The position numbers and the translations under genes were made by a program. A stretch of 36,764 nucleotides of DNA from NCBI GenBank assembly GCA_014730235.1, contig WJIO01000288.1, positions 1 to 36,764 of the forward strand, read 5' to 3'. The stretch comes from Candidatus Poribacteria bacterium. Its GTDB lineage: Bacteria; Poribacteria; DTPJ01; WJIO01. The notes under the pieces were generated by a model that saw only the letters and a program-made list of their open reading frames with translations, did not search any database and was not told where the DNA came from. Below are positions 30,817-36,764 of the stretch, piece after piece (the stretch's first letter is position 1; each line of letters begins with the position of its first letter).

Positions 30817-31935
30817 TTAACGATCAAGCTCCAGTCTAGCGTTCAGGTATCCTACCAGGTTATCCCTGGCTATCATTCCCACCAGTTGACCATTTTCAAC
30901 CACAGGTAACTGGTTATAACCCTCTTCGGTCATATGCTGCATTACGGTATAGATTTCATCATCAGGGCTTACTGATTTCATCTCATCAAAGGGAGTCATA
31001 ACTTCTTCGATGCGGGTTGTTTCCCATTTCTCTTTTGGAACTTCTTTTGCGCTGTGGAGTGTTATTATGCCCAGAACTTCGTCCTTGTCTACAATGGGAA
31101 AGCAACGACCGGCAGTTTTCAGTATATGTTCATCCACGAAATCTTTGACCACAAGCCCTTTTGGCAATTGGTTGCATTGATTATTCATAACTTGTCGGAC
31201 TTTAACGCCGCTGAGCATTTCACGAACAGCCATTTGACGGTAACTGGTATTGGCGGCATTAAGCAAAAACCAACCTATAAATGCGATCCATATTCCACCG
31301 AACCAATTTCCATTTATGACACTCCATATACCCAGCAAAATAAATATATATGCTACAACCTTACCAACACTTGAGGCTATTCGGGTAGCTTTTCTTAGAT
31401 TACCTGTGATTCTCCATACAATAGAACGGAAAACCCGGCCACCATCCAGAGGAAAACCGGGGATCATATTGAATACAGCCACGATGATGTTTATCCGGGC
31501 AACCCATGCTGTTAAAGCTGAAAATGGAGAATTACTCCGACCAACAGCATAATAAATCGCTCCAAATATAACTCCAATGGCTACACTGGTAGCTGGCCCG
31601 GCTATGGCCATCAGGAATTCACCACCGGGGTTTTTAGGTTCATCTGAGATTCTGGCTACCCCGCCAAATATAAAAAGCGTAATACTATCTACAGGTATAC
31701 CACGAGCTTTTGAAACTAAACTATGGGCTAATTCATGGGCTAATACAGATGCAAAGAAAACCAGAGCAGTAATTATTCCCAGAACCCAGTAAGTACTTGT
31801 GGGCCATCCCTCATATTCTGATGGAAAATAGTGAGTGCTAAGAGATAAAGCTATTAAAGCAAAGACTATAAACCATGTGAAATCAATTCTTATGCTGATT
31901 CCAAATATTTTGCCAATCTGAAATGAATTGCCCAA
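30817..31935 (-). CDS. Site-2 protease family metallopeptidase with CBS domains (M50)
   Basis: 372 residues. About six membrane segments carry the zinc site HELAH (67-71) and NMIPGFPLDGG (156-166, Asp164), followed by a cytosolic pair of CBS domains (about 245-370, ending VVENGQLVGMIARDNLVGYL). This layout (SpoIVFB-like group with CBS) is usual for intramembrane proteases that respond to nucleotide ligands bound by CBS; the substrate is unknown. The start is TTG at 31935, chosen because GGAGG lies 8 bases upstream and the N-terminus GNSFQIGKIFGISIRIDFTW fits the family. Confidence 0.88.
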   Translation of the reverse strand: MGNSFQIGKIFGISIRIDFTWFIVFALIALSLSTHYFPSEYEGWPTSTYWVLGIITALVFFASVLAHELAHSLVSKARGIPVDSITLFIFGGVARISDEPKNPGGEFLMAIAGPATSVAIGVIFGAIYYAVGRSNSPFSALTAWVARINIIVAVFNMIPGFPLDGGRVFRSIVWRITGNLRKATRIASSVGKVVAYIFILLGIWSVINGNWFGGIWIAFIGWFLLNAANTSYRQMAVREMLSGVKVRQVMNNQCNQLPKGLVVKDFVDEHILKTAGRCFPIVDKDEVLGIITLHSAKEVPKEKWETTRIEEVMTPFDEMKSVSPDDEIYTVMQHMTEEGYNQLPVVENGQLVGMIARDNLVGYLNARLELDR

Positions 31936-31994
31936 TATTTTATCCTCCGGGTTTCTCTGGTCGTAACCGTTTAATTATTCAATCTTCATAAAAA

Positions 31995-32894
31995 TCATTC
32001 CAGAAATATAGGGTTACTCCAGGCCATTCTACCCTGATTATCTATACATTCAACGCGGATGTAGTTTTCCGAACCTCTTATTTTGTGTTCTACTTTGGTC
32101 AGATACTCACCATCTTTAGCTTCGTATCTACGCCCACTGGATACTCTGGCGATAAGACTTATGGATTTAACCCTGGATGTTGAAACACTGATTATATCAT
32201 CCTCAAAGTTAATATCTTTTATTGTTGGACCGTTGCTGGAATAAAAGCATCCCGATTTTATGGCTTTCATTATTCCATCCTCGTTTAACTCAGCCGCTTT
32301 TACCATTATCCATGCGTAACAAATATCCAATGGTGCATTTTCATGTTTATGCTGGTGTGTATCATCCACAGCAAATCCCATGAGTCTCCTACCGCGAGCC
32401 AGAAGATCATCCCATTGAATCATGGAGTGACCTTTTGAAATACTCACATGGCATGTGGTATTAAAGACTTCCACACCGAGATAGTCTTCCAGATCAATGG
32501 AATCATTCATAGTAAGACCAGACCAGTAAGGGTGACCCAATATCACTTCGCCGCCTTTGGCTTTAATAAGATTTATCATTCCCTGGGCATCAGGTGCATC
32601 GCTGGACGATACAGCTTCTTTAAGGTTCAGGGCGACTATATGATAAGGTTGACCTAACTCAGCTTTTCCCGCGCCGATTTCTTCACCGTAAAGCACCAGC
32701 ATATTATTGCTGGATAAATTGGCAACATCCGTTACCTTATTGTGGTCTGTTATAAAGAGGAAGTTATAATCATTTTTTTTATATTCGGCTACAACTCTTT
32801 CCGGTGACCATGCACCATCGGAATTGGTGGTGTGGGTGTGTAAATTACCCTTATACCATTTTCCCTCAGCCTTAAAGGGATTTTCAAATGACAT
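31995..32894 (-). CDS. PHP-domain metallohydrolase (CehA/McbA-like)
   Basis: 299 residues. PHP motif I is KGNLHTHTTNSDGAWSP (His19, His21, Asp26), motif II ITDHN (Asp50, His51), then EVILGHPYW and a distal GFAVDDTHQHKH site. These supply the metal cluster of PHP phosphoesterases/hydrolases. There is no signal peptide. The substrate is unknown; CehA-type members hydrolyse esters or carbamates. AGGAGA lies upstream of the ATG. A repeat element lies between this gene and the nitroreductase gene upstream. Confidence 0.85.
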   Translation of the reverse strand: MSFENPFKAEGKWYKGNLHTHTTNSDGAWSPERVVAEYKKNDYNFLFITDHNKVTDVANLSSNNMLVLYGEEIGAGKAELGQPYHIVALNLKEAVSSSDAPDAQGMINLIKAKGGEVILGHPYWSGLTMNDSIDLEDYLGVEVFNTTCHVSISKGHSMIQWDDLLARGRRLMGFAVDDTHQHKHENAPLDICYAWIMVKAAELNEDGIMKAIKSGCFYSSNGPTIKDINFEDDIISVSTSRVKSISLIARVSSGRRYEAKDGEYLTKVEHKIRGSENYIRVECIDNQGRMAWSNPIFLE

Positions 32895-32915
32895 ATTTTT
32901 CTCCTAAAAATGCTT

Positions 32916-33060
32916 TTTAAACAATGTGGTTCTTCCGGGTTTAGTATGGTAATAATTTGCAGATATTCTCAGCTTATCGTTCATGATTTCGCAGAAATAA
33001 CATCATATAAAAGCTTCTTATTATTCCTACATTAAACCCGTAAGAATCACATTGTTTAAA
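32916..33060. repeat. MITE-like repeat, copy 9 (ends kept, core decayed)
   Basis: Outer inverted repeats TTTAAACAATGTGGTTCTTC (left) and its near-complement GTAAGAATCACATTGTTTAAA minus one base (right) bound the element, with AAACCCG/CGGGTTT inside. The core is degraded to CGTTCATGATTTCGCAGAAA. It shows that the conserved termini extend at least 13 bases beyond GGTTCTTCC in this copy. Confidence 0.82.
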
Positions 33061-33069
33061 TTTGCTTAA

Positions 33070-33576
33070 TTATTCATACCTATTTATACACATCACATCT
33101 TCAAGTTTTCTTCTTGGTCTTTGCGATGGTTCCTCGGCTGGATAACCCAGAGGAGTTGAGGCCACAACCCTTATATTATCGGGAACCCCTAACGCTTTGG
33201 CAGCGGCTTTTTCATCAAATGCACCAATCCAGCATGTACCAAGTCCTTTATTTGCTGCGGCGAGAATCAGGTGCTCCATAGCTATACCCGCATCCAGCAT
33301 ATAATATTCCTGATCGCCTTTTGTGCCGGGTTTTGTGGGATCAGCGCATATTGTTATTATAACCGGAGCATTTTCTATCCAGCTATTACCGGCTTTTGCC
33401 AATTGGGATTTTACATCGGGATCAGTTATCACTACGAATTTCCAGCACTGGCTGTTTGCCCATGAAGGGGCAAGTCTTGCGGCTTCGATAATATCTTTAA
33501 TATCTTCCTCGGGAATGGCATCCGGTTTATATTTTCTTATGCTTCTGCGTCTATTAATTACTTCCATAAAATCCAT
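33070..33576 (-). CDS. Nitroreductase family protein
   Basis: 168 residues from ATG 33576, which has GGAGG 8 bases upstream; in-frame starts further up (33591, 33606) overlap that site or lack one. FMN-binding nitroreductase fold: NRRRSIRKYKPDAIPEED, EAARLAPSWANSQCWKFVVI, MEHLILAAANKGLGTCWIGAF, GVPDNIRVVASTPLGYPAEE, RPRRKLEDV. It uses flavin and NAD(P)H; the physiological substrate is unknown. The gene follows a hairpin that probably separates it from the M28 gene. Confidence 0.9.
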   Translation of the reverse strand: MDFMEVINRRRSIRKYKPDAIPEEDIKDIIEAARLAPSWANSQCWKFVVITDPDVKSQLAKAGNSWIENAPVIITICADPTKPGTKGDQEYYMLDAGIAMEHLILAAANKGLGTCWIGAFDEKAAAKALGVPDNIRVVASTPLGYPAEEPSQRPRRKLEDVMCINRYE

Positions 33577-33607
33577 GTTATTTTCCTCCATATTTAAATA
33601 ATCCAAA

Positions 33608-33641
33608 ATCCCCCCGATACTCTTTAAGACATCGGGGGGAT
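33608..33641 (-). terminator. GC-rich hairpin between M28 and nitroreductase genes
   Basis: Perfect 11-base arms ATCCCCCCGAT (33608-33618) and ATCGGGGGGAT (33631-33641) with a 12-base loop. On the minus strand it is followed by a moderately T-rich stretch (TTTTGGATTATTT), so it probably ends the kinase-M28 transcript. Confidence 0.72.
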
Positions 33642-33685
33642 GTCATTGATCAAAGCATTTTTAAATGCGTTATTCATTAAATGTA

Positions 33686-34615
33686 TCAGCGCATATCCAC
33701 CATAAGTCCGGCAGCAAGGGTTAAACGGGTTGACATATATACATTTTCTATATCCACTACATGCGGTTTATCGCTGGGCGCGTGATAATTCGGGTCTGCA
33801 TATGGAGATGAGCCTACGTTTACGATAGCTGAGAGATATCCTTCTTTTATATATGAACCGTCATCATCTCCCGGAGTTTCACGCTTTGCCTTGCGGTGGT
33901 CTAACCCTATTGCAAATTTATCATTCGCTTCAGTTACTATATCAACCAGCCACTCACCCTCTGGTTCGGTGAATAGTGTTACATTGGTCTTTTTACCTGC
34001 GTCGGTATCTTCTTGTGATTTCCCACCCAGACTGTCAATATTTATAACAGCTATTATATTATCCCCGCGCTCCTTTGACTTTTTTGCTGCAGTTACACTT
34101 GTCCAGGGGGTGTGCTCTTCGTTGCAGAATATAAACCACATAGAGCGCTGGGAGGGATAACCTGCGAGGACTTCAGCAATTTCCATATTTGCCACTGTTC
34201 CCACAGCGTTGTCATATGCGCCGGGAGAATCAATCCAGCTTTGAGAATCTTTATGAGAGATGAAAACTATTATTTCATCAGGATATTTATTCCCAGTCTT
34301 TTTTGCATAGAGGTTATATATACTATACCAGGGGTCCTCAGGTTTTGGTGGTGAAAACTGGCTTTTCAGGGGTTTTGATGTATCTCTACGAAAGGCCTGG
34401 GCTTTACATTCTTCCCTCTCTACAGTATATCCTGCCGTTTCCAGATTTTGGGCTATAAAATCATCGGCTTCCTCCAGGGAATTTTTGGTATTTCCTGGTA
34501 TTGTATAATTAACTTTTCTATAGGGGAGAGGATCTTTTGACATGTAAAACAGACGGCTCTTCATCCTTTCCATATCAACTTTATCAATCATTTTTGCAAT
34601 ATTTTCATATGACAT
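33686..34615 (-). CDS. M28 family zinc aminopeptidase-like protein
   Basis: 309 residues. M28 ligands are visible in order: His121 (ISHKDS), Asp135 (GAYDNAVGT), Glu166-Glu167 (CNEEHTPW), Asp194 (NIDSLGG) and His278 (NYHAPSD). No signal peptide is apparent, unlike many M28 enzymes, so it may act on cytoplasmic peptides or modified amino compounds. It starts 9 bases after the GHMP kinase stop with GAGGT ahead of the ATG, forming a two-gene operon. Confidence 0.85.
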   Translation of the reverse strand: MSYENIAKMIDKVDMERMKSRLFYMSKDPLPYRKVNYTIPGNTKNSLEEADDFIAQNLETAGYTVEREECKAQAFRRDTSKPLKSQFSPPKPEDPWYSIYNLYAKKTGNKYPDEIIVFISHKDSQSWIDSPGAYDNAVGTVANMEIAEVLAGYPSQRSMWFIFCNEEHTPWTSVTAAKKSKERGDNIIAVINIDSLGGKSQEDTDAGKKTNVTLFTEPEGEWLVDIVTEANDKFAIGLDHRKAKRETPGDDDGSYIKEGYLSAIVNVGSSPYADPNYHAPSDKPHVVDIENVYMSTRLTLAAGLMVDMR

Positions 34616-34624
34616 ACAACGACC

Positions 34625-35653
34625 TCAATATAAATTTTGGGGCACAGCTTTTTCAAACCTGAAGCCATGCCTGAGATAAGCTTCTTTAAGCTTCAGAAAA
34701 TGTTCCCTATCTCTGTATGTACCGACAATAGTTCCTCCTGAACCTGTGAATTTTGCCGGTGTGTCATGTTTACGGGCAATATCAACCATCTGTAGATTAC
34801 GTTTACCTATTAACTTATCCCCATAAATCTTCCTCCGCAGATCAAAATTCATATCCATTAATTGATTAAATCGCTCATAATCTTCTTCTTCAAGGGCATG
34901 TTTGGCTTCGACAGCAAAACCTGCAAATCTTGACATTGCATCTACTATCTCTTTATCACCCTGATTAAACCTGAATCGTGTGTTATTGTGCATTTTGCCT
35001 GAATCTTTGCCTGAAAAATTTACATAAGCAATAAAAAGATTCGGCAGAGAAGCGGTATCAATTCTTTCATATTTTCCATGCCCGGTTTCATCCATAATAG
35101 ACCTGGCAAAATCCATGAAAATCATCCCACCATAGGTTTGTATTACTCTGTCCTGAAGTCCGGCGTTTATACCCAGTTCTTCAGTTTCTACGCTCAGGAT
35201 TAAATTTGGCTGCATTTTTAACGGGATATCATTATTATTTACATTATAAAAATCCATTAATGCCTTAAAGAGGGAAACGATTATGGCACTGGAGCCACCC
35301 AGGCCCAGTTGCCTGGGTATATTTGTGTTATAACGGATCTCACAATTTTTATCTTCCAATTTTATATTATTCTGTCGGCAGTATTCGCTGAACTTCTTGC
35401 ACGTGGCATATATAAGTCTTAATCCACCGTAATATCCATCTCGTTTTGATGTTGCTTCCAGATCTTCCAGACTTGCGAATTCTGTAGGATCAAACAACTT
35501 ATGCGGAATTATACTGAGGTGCTCGTTTTCAGTAAGGGTAACAGTAGCACAAAAATTTGTTATACATGCGGAAATTGTTTTCCCATAAAAACCATCCGAT
35601 GGATTTCCCATCAAACCTACTCTTGCGTATGTTTTCTTTTCAACTAATTGCAT
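34625..35653 (-). CDS. GHMP kinase, glucuronokinase-like
   Basis: 342 residues. GHMP motifs: RVGLMGNPSDGFYGKTIS (11-28) near the N-terminus, the ATP-binding loop IPRQLGLGGSSA (112-123) and C-terminal KFTGSGGTIVG. The NPSDGFYGKTIS segment resembles plant glucuronokinase, which phosphorylates glucuronate at C1, more than galactokinase or mevalonate kinase. The sugar substrate is inferred only from that similarity. It would feed UDP-uronic acid formation, but no pyrophosphorylase is adjacent. The ATG has only a weak AAAGAA site. Confidence 0.82.
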   Translation of the reverse strand: MQLVEKKTYARVGLMGNPSDGFYGKTISACITNFCATVTLTENEHLSIIPHKLFDPTEFASLEDLEATSKRDGYYGGLRLIYATCKKFSEYCRQNNIKLEDKNCEIRYNTNIPRQLGLGGSSAIIVSLFKALMDFYNVNNNDIPLKMQPNLILSVETEELGINAGLQDRVIQTYGGMIFMDFARSIMDETGHGKYERIDTASLPNLFIAYVNFSGKDSGKMHNNTRFRFNQGDKEIVDAMSRFAGFAVEAKHALEEEDYERFNQLMDMNFDLRRKIYGDKLIGKRNLQMVDIARKHDTPAKFTGSGGTIVGTYRDREHFLKLKEAYLRHGFRFEKAVPQNLY

Positions 35654-35828
35654 AATTCTTTTTAATTGACAATCCTTGTTCTTGGTATTTAACTGTATTT
35701 ATGTTTAGACAAAAGCAGGGATAGCGCATATTACTCCCAGCCAAACCAAAGATAGCATATGTTACATGCCAAGTCAAGTAAAAACTAAACTGAGGTACAT
35801 GTCTCAAATTAGTAGGTTGAAATTTTTG

Positions 35829-35969
35829 ACTCTTCCGGGTTTAGCGTGGTTATAATTGAAAATTCTCCCAGCTTATCATTCCTGCTTCAAGCTTTTTGAA
35901 AAAGCTTGAAGCAGGAATGACAGTATAAAGAAGTTTCTTATATTTAACACACTGAGCTCGGAAGAACCA
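35829..35969. repeat. MITE-like repeat, copy 10 (complete short form)
   Basis: Left end GACTCTTCCGGGTTTAGCG, right end CACTGAGCTCGGAAGAACC. Between them an inverted repeat is centred on the same long palindrome as copy 8 (TCATTCCTGCTTCAAGC with complement). Copies 8 and 10 agree over at least 45 bases at the centre, so they are recent relatives. The rest of the 35654-36080 gap shows nothing else clear. Confidence 0.85.
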
Positions 35970-36085
35970 GTTAGTTTAATTATTGGCAGGGGAATAAATT
36001 TGTTGGATATTGTTTTTTAATTCATCAGGTTAATTTAAGAAGGTGTGAAAGTCAACACTAAAGGAAAGGCTTAATCTTAATAAAA

Positions 36086-36362
36086 AAGACCGTGCACCCG
36101 ATCCTCGACTCACTTTCCCAAGCGATACTTGAGCAGTTTGCTCCAGTCAGGCTTCCCTGCGGCACACTCTCCTGTTGCCTACCGCTGCTCCCTCCCGGGC
36201 CTGACGGGGTTCAGCAAATTTGAGTTGCGCAGGACCCAACCTTCATCACCACTTTCCCAAGCCGGCCTTAAGAAAGTAAAAGCCTCAGATCAGGAATTAA
36301 GTCCCGCTATAGCGGATTGCGGGTACAGGACACCGCTAACTCCCCACCTAGCACGGCCAAGA
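36086..36362 (-). ncRNA. ffs: Signal recognition particle RNA (large bacterial type)
   Basis: About 277 bases. The terminal helix pairs GGCCGTGC (near 36358) with GCACGGTC (near 36089). The 5' domain contains GCTAGGTGGGGAG and GCGGTGTCC as in Alu-type large bacterial SRP RNAs. The 3' domain has the diagnostic helix 8 sequence: GAACCCCGTCAGGCCCGGGA then GGGAGCAGCGGTA. A run of T on the minus strand (36087-36082) ends it. The RNA binds Ffh and targets ribosomes to the membrane. Ends are accurate to a few bases. Confidence 0.93.
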
Positions 36363-36368
36363 AGGATA

Positions 36369-36459
36369 TGGCGGAGAGAGTGGGATTCGAACCCACGAGG
36401 GAGTTTCCTCCCCACACGATTTCCAGTCGCGCACGATCGGCCAACTCTGTCATCTCTCC
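36369..36459 (-). tRNA. tRNA-Ser(GGA)
   Basis: 91 bases including an encoded CCA. Acceptor GGAGAGA pairs with TCTCTCC, the anticodon loop is CTGGAAA (anticodon GGA), a long class II variable arm (GGGGAGGAAACTCCC region) is present, and the T-arm has GTTCGAATC. It is 10 bases or fewer from the SRP RNA and on the same strand. Confidence 0.95.
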
Positions 36460-36503
36460 GACAAAAATAAACGAGTAATTAATTAAAAGAACGATGAGTA
36501 AAA

Positions 36504-36579
36504 TGGTGGAGCAGATGGGGTTCGAACCCACGACCCCCGGACTGCGAGACCGATGCTCTCCCAACTGAGCTACTGCCCC
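36504..36579 (-). tRNA. tRNA-Ala(CGC)
   Basis: 76 bases with encoded CCA. Acceptor GGGGCAG pairs with CTGCTCC and gives the G3-U70 pair that identifies alanine tRNAs. The D-arm is GCTCAGTTGGGAGAGC, the anticodon loop CTCGCAG (anticodon CGC) and the T-loop TTCGAAC. The last anticodon-stem pair (31-39) is T-T, a slight oddity. Confidence 0.93.
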
Positions 36580-36764
36580 ATAATAATATTACAAAATGCT
36601 TAATTTATCAAGCTTAATATCTATTTCATGTTCATGACGGTGTGTATTTGAAAAAATCCGAACCGATTTTGCGACCGATTGGCTCGGTGGGCGGAATTCC
36701 CCCCACCCCCCCTTTCCGCCCGTCGAGTCTTGAAGCGGAAGCGAAAAGGCAAACTGCCAAAGAA

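Noticed and set aside
3915-35969. Repeated CATTCCTGC units as a possible CRISPR array
   Set aside because: Copies are kilobases apart, palindromic with variable spacers, and there are no cas genes.
36129-36564. Apparent coding frames of 113 and 85 residues over the RNA block
   Set aside because: They lie within or across the SRP RNA and the two tRNAs, whose structures explain the sequence.

Overview
The window is about 36.8 kb of moderately AT-rich bacterial DNA that looks like a chromosome segment of a free-living or particle-associated Candidatus Poribacteria or a close relative. This rests on family content. There is a secreted protein ending in a FlgD-like C-terminal domain with the NYPNPFNPETW motif, several LamG proteins, DUF6785-type membrane proteins, uroporphyrinogen-decarboxylase-like (URO-D) proteins, a GH172/DUF2961 protein and a deiodinase-like redoxin with EF hands. 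No 16S rRNA or other taxonomic marker is present, so the assignment is an inference.

Layout. 1-5.4 kb: the C-terminal end of a sugar-phosphate isomerase (cut by the window edge), a kbaZ/gatZ-like gene coupled to a large DUF6785 membrane protein, and an ETHE1-like MBL hydrolase with two rhodanese domains. 5.8-10.5 kb: two tandem LamG proteins, a second DUF6785 protein and a third LamG protein. 10.8-17.6 kb: one co-directional run of four genes, namely a thiamine-pyrophosphate enzyme, a small membrane protein, and a pair of P-loop ATPases resembling BrxF and BrxC (DUF6079) of type 3 BREX phage defence, without the other BREX genes. 17.7-22.2 kb: GH172, a small HTH regulator with a clear promoter/operator, and a three-gene operon (URO-D family, LamG, unknown secreted protein). 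22.8-25.9 kb: a 1027-residue secreted CHRD/spondin protein closed by a strong terminator. 26.3-35.7 kb: D-aminopeptidase DppA, then a long minus-strand block (EF-hand redoxin, URO-D family, ArgJ, site-2 protease with CBS domains, PHP hydrolase, nitroreductase, M28 peptidase, glucuronokinase-like GHMP kinase). 36.1-36.6 kb: SRP RNA, tRNA-Ser(GGA) and tRNA-Ala(CGC), all on the minus strand.

Themes. Most of the metabolic genes suit a heterotroph feeding on carbohydrate and peptide polymers: LamG surface proteins, GH172, KbaZ-like protein, sugar isomerase, glucuronokinase-like kinase, DppA, M28 peptidase and putative DUF6785 transporters.

Two things stand out beyond ordinary annotation. The first is the orphan BrxF/BrxC-like ATPase pair. 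The second is a conserved C-terminal tail (consensus G-K-L-x-x-T-W-x-x-I-K) on five secreted proteins, at least one of which is not a LamG protein. In addition, at least ten copies of a palindromic MITE-like repeat, with ends like TTCTTCCGGGTTTAGTGTGG and a core of the GTCATTCCTGC type, occupy nearly every large intergenic gap.
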